Of a DNA stretch of 64,000 nt, positions 55,176 through 64,000 are shown piece after piece (within the stretch, counting starts at the first letter, position 1; each line of letters opens with the position of its first letter). This stretch comes from Pandoraea communis (GTDB taxonomy: Bacteria; Pseudomonadota; Gammaproteobacteria; Burkholderiales; Burkholderiaceae): positions 434,001 to 498,000 of the forward strand of contig NZ_CABPSJ010000003.1 in assembly GCF_902459745.1 (NCBI RefSeq), given 5' to 3'. The notes below the pieces were generated by a model that was not told the DNA's origin, ran no database searches, and saw only the letters and a list, made by a program, of their open reading frames with translations. The translations under genes were made by a program, and so were the position numbers.

Positions 55176-56273
55176 ATGCTCAAGAGAAAGCGTCGTACTT
55201 CGCAAGAGGAAGACCTCGCTGCCCCGGAGACCGATCAGGACGTTGACGATCGGCAATCCCGGCAGGACGAGGACGTGGACGACGCTTTCGACGAGCGCGA
55301 GGCGGAGGAGGAGGACGCCTCGCCGTCCGACACCGCCGAGGAGGGGGGAGGCACTGCCGCCACCGGCCGCAAGCGCAAAGCTGCCGCCGGCGACGACTTC
55401 GGCACCGTGTTGCAAGCCGAGCTCACCGCCGACACCGTCCAGCACTATCTTAATCGCATCAGTGTCAAGCCGCTGCTGACGCCCACCGAGGAACTTGATT
55501 TCTCCACGCGTGCGCAGGCGGGCGAGTTTGCCGCGCGCCAGGTCATGATCGAGCGCAATCTGCGCCTCGTTGTGAGCATTGCCAAGGGCTATCTCAACCG
55601 CGGAGTGCCGTTGCTCGATCTGATCGAGGAGGGCAACCTCGGCCTGATGCACGCCATCGAAAAATTCGACCCAGGGCGCGGTTTCCGTTTTTCGACGTAT
55701 GCCACGTGGTGGATTCGCCAGAGCATCGAACGCGCCATCATGAATCAGGCGCGCACGGTACGCTTGCCGGTGCATGTCATTCGCGAACTCAATCAGGTAC
55801 TGCGCGCAAAGCGTCACCTTGAAAAGAGTGCGGCGTATGTCGACGGCGGTGAGCAACGGGATGCGCGCGTCGAGGATATTGCCGATCTCACCGGCAAGAC
55901 ACCCGAGGAGATCATCGACATCCTCGCGCTCAACGAGCATGTGGCGTCGCTGGACGCACCGCTGGAAATCGATCCCGGCAGCAGTCTGCTCGACCTGCTT
56001 TCTGACGATCATAGCCAGGCCCCCGAGCAGGAGGTGCAGCATCGCGAGCTGGAAGACCTCATGCGCCTGTGGCTCTCGCGACTGTCCACCAAACATCGTT
56101 ATGTCATCGAGCGCCGGTTCGGCCTCAATCGCGTGGAACCTGCCACGCTCGAGGAACTCGCCGACGAGATGGGATTGACCCGCGAGCGCGTGCGTCAGAT
56201 CCAGCAAGAGGCGCTCGTCAAACTCAAACGCTATTTCGCGTCGAACGGCGTTCGTAAGGACGCGGTGCTCTGA
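55176..56273 (+). CDS. rpoS: RNA polymerase sigma factor RpoS
   Basis: Stationary-phase and general stress sigma factor, 365 residues. The N-terminal ~85 residues are very acidic ([16 protein letters not shown] region) and longer than in E. coli (330 total). Regions 1.2-4.2 follow: [20 protein letters not shown], the core-binding [19 protein letters not shown], -10 recognition [17 protein letters not shown] and the -35 helix-turn-helix [21 protein letters not shown]. It is the last gene of surE-pcm-nlpD-rpoS, 15 bp after nlpD. Confidence 0.96.
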   Translation: MLKRKRRTSQEEDLAAPETDQDVDDRQSRQDEDVDDAFDEREAEEEDASPSDTAEEGGGTAATGRKRKAAAGDDFGTVLQAELTADTVQHYLNRISVKPLLTPTEELDFSTRAQAGEFAARQVMIERNLRLVVSIAKGYLNRGVPLLDLIEEGNLGLMHAIEKFDPGRGFRFSTYATWWIRQSIERAIMNQARTVRLPVHVIRELNQVLRAKRHLEKSAAYVDGGEQRDARVEDIADLTGKTPEEIIDILALNEHVASLDAPLEIDPGSSLLDLLSDDHSQAPEQEVQHRELEDLMRLWLSRLSTKHRYVIERRFGLNRVEPATLEELADEMGLTRERVRQIQQEALVKLKRYFASNGVRKDAVL

Positions 56274-56368
56274 TAGATGTGGTGGCCTGTATCCCGCGTT
56301 GAATGCGAGCGGGCAGGGCGACGATGCCGAATTGCGATGCTCGCTGATTCTTTCTTTTGATTTTCATC

Positions 56369-57145
56369 ATGCCATCTCCCGTACTCGTCTTCGACATTGA
56401 AACGATTCCCGACGTCGACGGTTTGCGCAAGCTCGAACCGGCGTACGCAGGGTTTTCCGACGACGCCGTTGCCGAAGCCGCTTTCGCCGCGCGCCGTGAA
56501 AAGGTCGGGCACGACTTCCTGCCCCTTCACCTGCATCGCATCGCCGCCATCTCGTGCGTGTTCCGCGATCGCGACGGGTTCCGCGTGAAGTCGCTAGGCA
56601 CACTCGACGATGGCGAGGGAGCGCTTGTCTCGGGCTTTTATCGCACTATCGAAAAATACGCGCCGCAAATCGTGTCGTGGAATGGTGGTGGCTTCGATCT
56701 GCCGGTGTTGCATTACCGCGCGATGATTCACGGCATTGCCGCGCCCCGTTATTGGGACATGGGTGAAGACGACCGCGAGTTCAAGTGGAATAACTACATC
56801 AGCCGTTATCACCAGCGCCATCTGGATTTGATGGACTTGCTGGCGATGTATCAGGCGCGCGCGAATGCCCCGCTCGACGACCTCGCCAAGCTGTGCGGAT
56901 TCCCCGGCAAGCTCGGGATGGACGGCAGTAAAGTCTGGGAGGCTTATCGCGGCGGCAAGCTCGAAGAGATTCGCAACTATTGCGAGACCGACGTCGTCAA
57001 TACGTACCTTGTTTACTGTCGTTTTCAGTTGATGCGCGGTGGTTTGCGCCAGGCGGAGTACGATCAGGAAATCGAATTCGTAAAGCGCTCGCTCGAGCAG
57101 GAAGCGGCGCCGCACTGGAAGGAATATCTCGCCGCTTGGGTGTGA
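56369..57145 (+). CDS. PolB-type 3'-5' exonuclease (DEDDy superfamily)
   Basis: A 258-residue predicted 3'-5' exonuclease related to family-B polymerase proofreading domains. Exo I is LVFDIETIPD, Exo II lies in WNGGGFDLPVLHYRA and Exo III in YCETDVVNTYLVYCRF, the DEDDy pattern. No polymerase domain is present. ATG 56369 starts MPSPVLVFDIET; four codons upstream another ATG exists. It lies 95 bp after rpoS. Likely role is DNA repair or RNA/DNA end trimming. Confidence 0.9.
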   Translation: MPSPVLVFDIETIPDVDGLRKLEPAYAGFSDDAVAEAAFAARREKVGHDFLPLHLHRIAAISCVFRDRDGFRVKSLGTLDDGEGALVSGFYRTIEKYAPQIVSWNGGGFDLPVLHYRAMIHGIAAPRYWDMGEDDREFKWNNYISRYHQRHLDLMDLLAMYQARANAPLDDLAKLCGFPGKLGMDGSKVWEAYRGGKLEEIRNYCETDVVNTYLVYCRFQLMRGGLRQAEYDQEIEFVKRSLEQEAAPHWKEYLAAWV

Positions 57146-57253
57146 TTCCGTTCATTTGCGACGAATTAGGCAGGATCGCCTTGCGAGTGCTGCATGAATG
57201 GCGGGCGAATCGATTAAAATGTCGGGTTTGCTGTCGCATATGAGAATGAAGAC

Positions 57254-58783
57254 GTGACCCGCTCCTCCCGAAACTCCTCGCGCAATCGGCCCAGCGCCGA
57301 GCCCGGCATCATCGATATCGAATCGCTCGACATGGAGGCGCGCGGTGTCGGCCGCACCGCACCCGAGGGAGAGCCAGGTACGCCGGACTTTAAACCCGGT
57401 AAAGTGATTTTCGTCGAAGGCGCGCTGCCGGGCGAACGCGTCACGTATCTCAGCTATCGGCGCAAGCCCAAGTTTGAGCAGGCGGAAGCCATCAATGTGC
57501 TGCGCGCGAGTTCGATGCGCGCCAAGCCGCAATGTCCGCATTTCGGCAAGTGCGGGGGGTGCTCGATGCAGCATCTCGAACCGCGTGCGCAAATTGCCAT
57601 CAAGCAACGGGTGCTCGAAGATAATCTGGCGCGCCTTGGCAAGGTGAAGGCCGAAGCCATACTTCGCCCGATTCAGGGGCCAGATTGGGGTTACCGATTC
57701 CGTGCGCGCTTGACGGTGCGCTATGTGCCGAAGAAGGGGGGGGTCCTCATCGGATTCCACGAGCGCAAGAGCAGCTATGTGGCCGACATGGACTCGTGCG
57801 AAGTGTTGCCGCGTCACGTGTCGGATATGCTTGTGCCGCTGCGGCGTCTGGTCGAATCGCTATCGATTCGCGAGCGTTTGCCGCAGATTGAGTTGGCGAT
57901 TGGCGCGGACGTGACGGCACTGGTGTTGCGTATTCTCGAGCCTCTCACGCCGGCGGATGAAGACATGCTGCGCGCGTTTGCAGACGCGAATCGCGTGCAA
58001 TTCTGGGTGCAGACGAAGGGGCCGGACACGGCGGTACCCTTCTATCCGCTTGAGCCGGAGTTGCACTACACGCTTCCGGAGTACCAGATCCGGATGCCGT
58101 TCAAGCCCACCGACTTCACGCAGGTCAATCACCAGATCAACCGCGTTCTCGTGCATCGCGCGCTGCGATTGCTCGCGCCGGAGTCGCATGAACGTGTGCT
58201 CGATCTGTTCTGTGGTCTGGGCAACTTCACGCTGCCTCTGGCGCGCCGTGCCGGATCGGTTGTCGGGATCGAGGGCAGTACCGCGCTGACCGAACGCGCG
58301 CTCGCCAACGCGCAGCGCAATGGGGTGGCGGACCGCACCGAGTTCGCTTGCCGCAATCTGTTCGATATCACGGCAGACGATATTCGTGCCTTGGGCGCCT
58401 TTGATCGTTACTTGATCGATCCGCCGCGAGAGGGCGCCCTGGCGGTATCGAAGGCGCTGGCCGAACTGGCGCAGCAGGGGTGCGAAGGCCTGCCTAAGCG
58501 CATCGTCTACGTTTCATGCAGTCCCGCGACGCTTGCCAGAGATGCTGGCCTTCTTGTGCATGAGGCGGGGTATCGTCTGACGCTGGCCGGTGTGGTGAAT
58601 ATGTTCCCGCACACCTCGCACGTCGAGTCGATGGCGGTTTTCGAGCATGAGAGCATCGGCCAGCCCTGGGTGCCGCGCATGCGAGTGTCGGAATCTGACG
58701 TCGCCGAGCATCAGGCAGATGAAGGTCTTGAGGCGATTGCCGGGGCCACCGGCGGTGAGGGCGTGATTCACGAAGCGGCCTGA
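57254..58783 (+). CDS. rlmD: 23S rRNA (uracil(1939)-C(5))-methyltransferase RlmD
   Basis: Fe-S cluster SAM-dependent methyltransferase acting on U1939 of 23S rRNA; 509 residues. An N-terminal TRAM domain ([29 protein letters not shown]) is followed by the 4Fe-4S ligands C94, C100 and C103 ([10 protein letters not shown]). The Rossmann domain has [17 protein letters not shown], and the catalytic Cys is in [12 protein letters not shown]. The start is GTG 57254. The last 45 residues, after AVFEHE, are a variable extension compared with E. coli (433). Confidence 0.95.
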   Translation: MTRSSRNSSRNRPSAEPGIIDIESLDMEARGVGRTAPEGEPGTPDFKPGKVIFVEGALPGERVTYLSYRRKPKFEQAEAINVLRASSMRAKPQCPHFGKCGGCSMQHLEPRAQIAIKQRVLEDNLARLGKVKAEAILRPIQGPDWGYRFRARLTVRYVPKKGGVLIGFHERKSSYVADMDSCEVLPRHVSDMLVPLRRLVESLSIRERLPQIELAIGADVTALVLRILEPLTPADEDMLRAFADANRVQFWVQTKGPDTAVPFYPLEPELHYTLPEYQIRMPFKPTDFTQVNHQINRVLVHRALRLLAPESHERVLDLFCGLGNFTLPLARRAGSVVGIEGSTALTERALANAQRNGVADRTEFACRNLFDITADDIRALGAFDRYLIDPPREGALAVSKALAELAQQGCEGLPKRIVYVSCSPATLARDAGLLVHEAGYRLTLAGVVNMFPHTSHVESMAVFEHESIGQPWVPRMRVSESDVAEHQADEGLEAIAGATGGEGVIHEAA

Positions 58784-58896
58784 CGACATTGCGTGATTGG
58801 CCGCGGACTTTGCGAAATGAGTTGCGGCCGGTTGGCTGAGGTGCCGAGCAGGCAGGGCGGCGAGGCGAGCTGGAAAATCACGCCGCGTAAATAAAG

Positions 58897-58928
58897 AAAA
58901 AAGCCAGTCCCGAGGGACTGGCTTTTTT
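58897..58928. terminator. Bidirectional terminator between rlmD and the BI-1 gene
   Basis: AAAAAAGCCAGTCC and GGACTGGCTTTTTT form a 14-bp symmetrical stem with a four-base loop, between convergent genes. Confidence 0.95.
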
Positions 58929-58974
58929 GCGTCTCCGGTGACGCGGGGATGTCCGCGCCGCCGCGACGGGGGCG

Positions 58975-59676
58975 TCAGTTGCGATTGCCGCCCAGCACAC
59001 CGAGGATGGCGAGCAGGTTGGTGAAGATGTTGTACAGGTCGAGATAAATCGCGAGCGTCGCCGTGACATAGTTCGTCTCGCCGCCGTTCACGACGCGCTG
59101 CACGTCGAACAGAATGTATGCCGAGAAGATGGCGATGGCGAGGACCGAGACCGTCAGCATCAGCGCCGGCAGTTGCAGCCAGATGTTGGCAACCGAGGCC
59201 AGCAGAATCACGAGCACGCCCATGAACAGCCATTTGCCCAAGCCACTGAAGTCGCGCTTGCTGACCGTGGCGACCGTTGCCATCACGCCGAAAATCACGG
59301 CGGTTCCGCCGAACGCCAACATGATCAGCGATGCGCCGTTCGAGAAGCCGAGCACGAAGCTCAGCAGGCGCGTAAGCATGAGGCCCATGAAGAACGTGAA
59401 GCCCAGCAGCAACGCCACGCCTACGCCGCTATTCTTGAAGCGCTCGATGGCGAACATGAAGCCGAAAGCAATGGCAAGGAATGCGATCACACTGACCATC
59501 GGGCTGCCCGCGAACAGCGAGAAACCGTAATTCACGCCCAGCCAAGCCCCGGCAATCGTCGGCAGCATCGACAGCGCGAGCAGCCAGTATGTATTGCGCA
59601 GTACCTTGTTGCGCACCTGTACGGTTGTGGCGCCTTGCGTCCCACCGTAGCCGAAACGTTGGAAATCCTGGTTCAT
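58975..59676 (-). CDS. Bax inhibitor-1 / YccA family membrane protein
   Basis: A 233-residue inner-membrane protein with seven hydrophobic segments and the family start MNQDFQRFGYGGTQGATTVQ (compare YbhL: short hydrophilic N-terminus, then LRNTYWLLALSMLPTIAGA). The TMBIM/BI-1 family includes pH-dependent calcium leak channels and FtsH-associated YccA; bacterial roles are poorly defined. It is read leftward, alone. Confidence 0.92.
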   Translation of the reverse strand: MNQDFQRFGYGGTQGATTVQVRNKVLRNTYWLLALSMLPTIAGAWLGVNYGFSLFAGSPMVSVIAFLAIAFGFMFAIERFKNSGVGVALLLGFTFFMGLMLTRLLSFVLGFSNGASLIMLAFGGTAVIFGVMATVATVSKRDFSGLGKWLFMGVLVILLASVANIWLQLPALMLTVSVLAIAIFSAYILFDVQRVVNGGETNYVTATLAIYLDLYNIFTNLLAILGVLGGNRN

Positions 59677-60084
59677 ATAATGTGTTCTCCGTGGTCATTG
59701 TGCCCGCCGGCGGGGCCGGCAAGCGCCTCTTGACGCTTACGATGACCGGCTCTCGTCGCCGGCAAATCCCCCGCAGCCGTTGGTCTGGCTTGTCGTCGAA
59801 GTCAAAGGATACCGAAAGACTCCCGGGAAAGCGCTCAGACGATTCTCGAAATCTCAGGGCGAATGCCTGAATTTCAAGCCGCCGGCACGCCATCCGACCT
59901 TCCCATTTGGGTAAGGTGCCGGAATCACACCCTTACGTCAACTTCTTGAAAAGCCGGATCGTCCCGGCCGTCTTGCGTTTGAGCGGTACGCGTACCGTAG
60001 GTTCCATCACCATCATAACAGCCTTCGTGCTACAATTACGGGTTCATGTTGGTTATATAACTGCTTAATTTTTTGGAGTTTTTC
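59677..60084. promoter_or_regulatory. Divergent intergenic region with ndk promoter
   Basis: 408 bp without a convincing gene. An extended -10, TGC-TACAAT (60028-60036), lies about 50 bp before ndk and is its likely promoter. The leader after it is A+T-rich and carries TGGAG at 60074-60078. Confidence 0.55.
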
Positions 60085-60510
60085 ATGGCAGTCGAACGCA
60101 CTTTGTCGATTATCAAGCCCGATGCCGTTGCCAAGAACGTGATCGGCCAGATTTATAGCCGTTTCGAAGGCGCAGGCCTGAAGATCGCAGCCGCCAAGCT
60201 GGTGCACCTGTCGCGCGCCGAAGCCGAGCAGTTCTACGCCGTGCACAAGGAGCGCCCGTTTTTCAAGGATCTGGTCGACTTCATGATCTCCGGTCCGGTG
60301 ATGATTCAGGTGCTGGAAGGTGAGAACGCCATCGCGAAGCACCGCGAACTGATGGGCGCTACCGATCCGAAGAAGGCTGAGAAGGGCACGATTCGCGCCG
60401 ACTTCGCCGACAGCATCGACGCGAACGCCGTGCATGGTTCGGATGCCGCCGAAACGGCTGCTGTCGAAGTGTCGTTCTTCTTCGCCGGCCTGAACGTCTA
60501 CGCGCGTTAA
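60085..60510 (+). CDS. ndk: Nucleoside diphosphate kinase
   Basis: Transfers phosphate from NTPs to NDPs, balancing nucleotide pools; 141 residues as in E. coli (143). The start [21 protein letters not shown], the KxFPFF-type [12 protein letters not shown] and the phospho-His segment [10 protein letters not shown] are all present. ATG 60085 is six bases after TGGAG. rlmN follows after 59 bp. Confidence 0.97.
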   Translation: MAVERTLSIIKPDAVAKNVIGQIYSRFEGAGLKIAAAKLVHLSRAEAEQFYAVHKERPFFKDLVDFMISGPVMIQVLEGENAIAKHRELMGATDPKKAEKGTIRADFADSIDANAVHGSDAAETAAVEVSFFFAGLNVYAR

Positions 60511-60569
60511 TACGCGTTTAGCCGCTCAATCGCAGGAAGATACCGAAGGGATGTTGACGGACCAGGGCC

Positions 60570-61691
60570 ATGACCAACCTCACGAATCTGCTTGATTACG
60601 ATCCGGACGGTCTGGCCGCCTATTGCGGCACGCTCGGCGAGAAGCCGTTCCGTGCTCGCCAGCTCCAGCGCTGGATCCACCAGATGGGTGCCGCCGATTT
60701 CGACGGCATGACCGATCTTGCCAAGTCGCTGCGCGAAAAGTTGCACACACGTGCGATCATCGCTGCGCCGGCGGCCATCACCGACCACGTGTCGACCGAT
60801 GGCACGCGCAAATGGCTGTTGGACGTGGGTAACGGCAACGCCGTCGAGACCGTCTACATCCCCGAAGAGACGCGTGGCACGCTTTGCGTTTCATCGCAAG
60901 CGGGCTGCGCCGTCAACTGCCGGTTCTGTTCGACCGGCAAGCAGGGTTTCTCGCGCAATCTGTCGCTTGGCGAAATCATCGGTCAATTGTGGATGGCCGA
61001 GTTTGCGTTGCGCCGCGACCTCGGGCGAGAAGGCAAGAACGAGCGTGTCATCACCAACGTGGTGATGATGGGCATGGGCGAGCCGTTGCTCAATTTCGAC
61101 AATGTCGTGGGTGCAATGCGCCTGATGCTCGACGATAACGCCTATGGGCTGTCGCGTCGCCGTGTCACACTGTCGACCTCGGGTGTCGTGCCGATGATGG
61201 ATCGTCTGGGGCAGGAACTCCCTGTGGCGCTGGCCGTGTCGCTGCATGCGCCGAACGACGCACTGCGCGATGTGCTCGTGCCGCTCAACAAGAAATATCC
61301 GTTACGCGAACTGATGGGCGCGTGCGAGCGTTACCTGGAAGTGGCGCCGCGCGATTTCATCACGTTCGAGTACTGCATGCTCGACGGTGTGAACGACACC
61401 GAGGCGCATGCGCGCGAGCTTGTCGCCCTGACGCGCGACGTGCCGTGCAAATTCAATCTGATCCCGTTCAATCCGTTTCCCGAATCCGGCCTGCTGCGCT
61501 CGAAAGACCCGCAGATCAAGCGCTTCGCGCAAATTCTGCTCGACGCAGGGCTCGTGACAACCGTGCGCAAGACGCGCGGCGACGACATCGATGCGGCATG
61601 CGGTCAGCTCGCTGGAGAGGTGCAGGATCGCACGCGGCTTGCGCAGCGCGGCAAATTTGGGAAAATCGCGGTCGAGGTGCGTACCGTATGA
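60570..61691 (+). CDS. rlmN: Dual-specificity RNA methyltransferase RlmN
   Basis: Radical-SAM enzyme that methylates C2 of A2503 in 23S rRNA and A37 in tRNA; 373 residues. The radical-SAM cysteines are C113, C117 and C120 ([15 protein letters not shown]). GxGEP is [13 protein letters not shown], and the C-terminal methyl-carrying Cys is near the end of [23 protein letters not shown] 60570 is consistent with family N-termini. Confidence 0.97.
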   Translation: MTNLTNLLDYDPDGLAAYCGTLGEKPFRARQLQRWIHQMGAADFDGMTDLAKSLREKLHTRAIIAAPAAITDHVSTDGTRKWLLDVGNGNAVETVYIPEETRGTLCVSSQAGCAVNCRFCSTGKQGFSRNLSLGEIIGQLWMAEFALRRDLGREGKNERVITNVVMMGMGEPLLNFDNVVGAMRLMLDDNAYGLSRRRVTLSTSGVVPMMDRLGQELPVALAVSLHAPNDALRDVLVPLNKKYPLRELMGACERYLEVAPRDFITFEYCMLDGVNDTEAHARELVALTRDVPCKFNLIPFNPFPESGLLRSKDPQIKRFAQILLDAGLVTTVRKTRGDDIDAACGQLAGEVQDRTRLAQRGKFGKIAVEVRTV

Positions 61692-61960
61692 GGTTGCGCA
61701 TGAGCGGGCGCGGACCGTGGCGAGGGCCGTCGGCCCCGCACGCGCCATGCCGCCCGTCGGATCAGTCTCGCACTACAGCATTCCTTGCGCGGGGCGCGTA
61801 TCGTGTCCCGCGCGATTCCGTCAGTTCCTCGCTGAGTCGTCCGATGCGCCGTGCAGATCTTCACGCCGCGTGCACGGGAGGTGAGGTAGTGGAACTGTCG
61901 CCAGCATATCCTCAGCCGCTGCAGGCGGCTGTCTACGAACGGGGGCGTATCGATGGATAA
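61688..61960 (+). CDS. Doubtful 90-codon ORF in the rlmN-rodZ gap
   Basis: An ATG overlapping the rlmN stop (ATGA, 61688-61691) opens a 90-residue frame that ends eight bases inside rodZ. The product would be Arg/Ser/Pro-rich with no domain or signal. In many Burkholderiaceae a pilF TPR lipoprotein gene of about 800 bp occupies this slot; this sequence is not it. It may simply be a non-coding spacer. Confidence 0.2.
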   Translation: MRLRMSGRGPWRGPSAPHAPCRPSDQSRTTAFLARGAYRVPRDSVSSSLSRPMRRADLHAACTGGEVVELSPAYPQPLQAAVYERGRIDG

Positions 61961-63023
61961 CCAGAATCAGGCGGATGCATGCGGGCAAGCCGGGGCCGAG
62001 AGCCAAGGATTGCCGCAGGGAGCGACCGTCGGATGGACTGAGCTGGGGGCGCAGGTGGGTGCGCAACTGGCAGCATTGCGCGAGCAGCGCGGCATGTCGA
62101 TCGAAGACGTGTCGGCGCGCTTGAAAGTCTCGGTGCAAAAGCTCAAGCGTCTTGAAGCCGGCGAGTGGGATGCCTTGCCGGAAATGCCATTTATTCTGGG
62201 TGTCGTGCGCAGCTACGCACGCATGCTCGGGGCCGATCCGGAGCCGATGATCGAGCCGCTGCGCCGTTTTGGCCGCGCTGCGCCCATCGATATTCCGCAA
62301 CCCCCGACGGGCCAGCCGAGTATTCCGAAGAGCCCGGTGCGCTTCCGCTCGCCGGTTGCCGCGTCGCAGGCCAAATGGCCTTGGGCGTTGGCTGCGCTCG
62401 TCGTGATCGCCGGCGCTGCCTGGTATTTCGGCAATGCCCACAAGCCGGGGCGTGGTTCCACCGAGCCGGCAGAGTTGGCCAGTGCTGCATCGGCCCAGGG
62501 AGCGACAGACGTTGCCGAACCGGCCAGTCAACCTGTGGTGGCCGATGCCAATGGCACGCCGCCCGGCGCAGACGGTACGAATAGCGTCAACACCGGCAAT
62601 ACCGAGGGTGCCGTCAATACTGCACCGGCCAGCGCTGCCGCAGCGGGCCCGGGCCTGATTGCGGCTACCGATCCGACGCACGTGGTTGCCGGGCTGACGG
62701 GCGCCAGCGCTGCAGCCGCGCCGGTGGCGCCGACGCCGGGAACCCCGGCCGATGGCAAGGCGTCCATCCCGGGTGCGCCAGGTAATGGCAAGATTGCGTT
62801 GCACCTGAAGGCGGATAGCTGGGTCGAAGTACGTTCGAAGGACGGCAAGGTGCTGTTCTCCCAGTTGATGCGCGCAGGTGCCGAACAGGTAATTACGGGC
62901 GATGCGCCGCTCAAGGTCGTTGTGGGTAACGTCGCGGGCGTCGAGTCGCTGGAATTCAACGGTCAACCGGTCGAGATCAAGTCCCGCAACGCGGGCAATG
63001 TGGCGCGTCTGACGCTCCAGTAA
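61953..63023 (+). CDS. rodZ: RodZ-like helix-turn-helix membrane protein
   Basis: A 356-residue cytoskeletal anchor. A cytoplasmic Cro/C1-type helix-turn-helix (about 33-100, LAALREQRGMSIEDVSARLKV and the YARMLG motif) is followed by a Pro-rich linker, one transmembrane helix (142-159, WPWALAALVVIAGAAWYF), a long Ala/Thr/Gly periplasmic linker and a C-terminal DUF4115 beta domain (about 275-356, ADSWVEVRSKDGKVLFSQLM). RodZ couples MreB to the wall-elongation machinery. Its place upstream of ispG is conserved. Confidence 0.93.
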   Translation: MDNQNQADACGQAGAESQGLPQGATVGWTELGAQVGAQLAALREQRGMSIEDVSARLKVSVQKLKRLEAGEWDALPEMPFILGVVRSYARMLGADPEPMIEPLRRFGRAAPIDIPQPPTGQPSIPKSPVRFRSPVAASQAKWPWALAALVVIAGAAWYFGNAHKPGRGSTEPAELASAASAQGATDVAEPASQPVVADANGTPPGADGTNSVNTGNTEGAVNTAPASAAAAGPGLIAATDPTHVVAGLTGASAAAAPVAPTPGTPADGKASIPGAPGNGKIALHLKADSWVEVRSKDGKVLFSQLMRAGAEQVITGDAPLKVVVGNVAGVESLEFNGQPVEIKSRNAGNVARLTLQ

Positions 63024-63041
63024 GACCGAAAGAGGGTAATC

Positions 63042-64000
63042 ATGGCTTCTGTAGAATGCATGCCGATCATCGGCGGTCCGGCACCCCGCCGTCAGTCGCG
63101 CAAGGTCGAGATTCGCTGGGGTGGGCAACTGGTGACGGTCGGTGGCGACTCGCCGATTCGCGTGCAATCGATGACCAACACCGATACGGCAGACGTGATC
63201 GGTACGGCCATTCAGGTCAAGGAACTGGCGCAGGCAGGCTCCGAGCTGGTACGCATCACCGTGAATACACCGGAAGCCGCCGCCGCGGTGCCGGCAATTC
63301 GCGACCAACTTGACCGCATGGGTGTGATGGTGCCGCTGGTCGGCGACTTTCACTACAACGGCCATAAGCTGCTTGCCGACTATCCGGCATGCGCCGACGC
63401 GCTGTCGAAGTACCGCATCAACCCGGGTAACGTCGGGCAAGGCGCCAAACGTGATACGCAGTTCGCGCAAATGATCGAAATGGCGATCAAGTACGACAAG
63501 CCTGTGCGTATCGGCGTGAACTGGGGCAGCCTGGATCAGTCGCTGCTCGCGCGGATCATGGACGAGAACGCGGCACGTGCGACGCCCTGGGATGCACAGA
63601 GCGTGATGTACGAAGCCCTTATCACGTCGGCGCTGGAGTCGGCGGAACTGGCGCAACGCGTGGGTTTGTCGGCCAACAAGATTTTGCTCTCCTGCAAGGT
63701 GAGCGCGGTGCAGGACCTGATCGCCGTTTATCGCGAACTGGCCAAGCGTTGCGACTACGCCCTGCATCTGGGGCTGACCGAAGCCGGCATGGGGTCGAAG
63801 GGTATCGTGGCGTCGACGGCCGCACTGTCGGTGCTGCTGCAGGAAGGGATTGGCGACACGATCCGTATTTCGCTGACGCCGGAGCCCGGCGGCGCGCGTA
63901 CCGGTGAGGTCGTGGTGGCGCAGGAAATCCTGCAGACGATGGGCCTGCGCGCGTTTGCGCCGATGGTCATCGCCTGCCCTGGGTGCGGCCGCACGACGAG
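63042..64000 (+). CDS. ispG: 4-hydroxy-3-methylbut-2-en-1-yl diphosphate synthase IspG (3' truncated)
   Basis: Fe-S enzyme of the MEP isoprenoid pathway converting MEcPP to HMBPP. The 319 visible codons run off the window edge. The TIM-barrel N-terminus is clear ([44 protein letters not shown]), and the first cysteines of the cluster site appear at the very end (CPGCGRTT). ATG 63042 follows AGAGGG. The 18-bp gap after rodZ suggests one operon. Confidence 0.97.
   Translation, partial: MASVECMPIIGGPAPRRQSRKVEIRWGGQLVTVGGDSPIRVQSMTNTDTADVIGTAIQVKELAQAGSELVRITVNTPEAAAAVPAIRDQLDRMGVMVPLVGDFHYNGHKLLADYPACADALSKYRINPGNVGQGAKRDTQFAQMIEMAIKYDKPVRIGVNWGSLDQSLLARIMDENAARATPWDAQSVMYEALITSALESAELAQRVGLSANKILLSCKVSAVQDLIAVYRELAKRCDYALHLGLTEAGMGSKGIVASTAALSVLLQEGIGDTIRISLTPEPGGARTGEVVVAQEILQTMGLRAFAPMVIACPGCGRTT

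Noticed and set aside
61821-63767. 648-codon minus-strand frame across rodZ and ispG
   Set aside because: Antisense shadow; both rodZ and ispG are confidently recognised on the plus strand.
1-64000. CRISPR arrays, insertion sequences, prophage genes or toxin-antitoxin pairs
   Set aside because: No regularly spaced repeats, transposase, integrase, phage or toxin-type products were seen on either strand.

Overview
The window looks like a chromosomal segment of a betaproteobacterium of the family Burkholderiaceae, most likely Pandoraea or a close relative. This is inferred from uniformly high G+C coding sequence, from housekeeping blocks in Burkholderiaceae order (trxA-rho, ffs-dnaX-ybaB-recR, surE-pcm-nlpD-rpoS, ndk-rlmN-rodZ-ispG), and from a SsuF-type end to the sulfonate operon. 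No rRNA, CRISPR array, prophage or insertion sequence was seen. One tRNA (Ser, GCT) and the SRP RNA are present.

Layout. 1-3.2 kb: end of an organosulfonate operon (ssuD, partial at the window edge, then ssuC, ssuB, ssuF). 3.3-19.8 kb: housekeeping genes (gltX, suhB, trmJ, cysE, an lpxH/cyclophilin/TPR operon read leftward, cysS, a 3-methyladenine glycosylase with a histone-like tail, accA, tilS, aspartokinase, tRNA-Ser, an FKBP and an MdfA-like exporter). 19.9-30.6 kb: transport and envelope genes (LpxO-like hydroxylase, yejABEF peptide importer, NlpC/P60 hydrolase, patatin lipoprotein, and an orphan ferric-iron binding protein behind a Fur-box-like site). 30.7-37.4 kb: TPR protein, rho, trxA, ffs, dnaX, ybaB and recR.

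37.6-47.8 kb is the most interesting part. A VpsR-like sigma-54 activator (37641-38999) is followed by a 742-bp non-coding stretch ending in a near-consensus sigma-54 promoter (39697-39712). That promoter drives seven genes for exported proteins in the order small secreted protein, small secreted Gly-rich protein, FapB-like repeat protein, FapC-like repeat protein, C39-like cysteine peptidase (FapD-like), FapE-like protein and coiled-coil beta-barrel porin (FapF-like). Order, domain types and the VN-AAG-N-Q-N repeats match the Pseudomonas Fap functional-amyloid operon, although the proteins appear strongly diverged. An intrinsic terminator lies inside the operon straight after the main amyloid gene. 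Two hairpins precede the porin gene. A paralogue of the first gene lies convergent at the far end, and a LuxR-type regulator with a degenerate receiver flanks it. Three of the small exported proteins share a motif with the spacing of double-glycine leader peptides, which is suggestive given the C39-like peptidase.

47.9-64 kb: a CaiB-type CoA-transferase and a sulfonate/nitrate-type ABC importer that may share a pathway, then surE-pcm-nlpD-rpoS, a PolB-type exonuclease, rlmD, a Bax-inhibitor-1 membrane protein, ndk, rlmN, rodZ and the start of ispG. The slot between rlmN and rodZ, which holds pilF in many relatives, contains only about 260 bases with no recognisable TPR protein.
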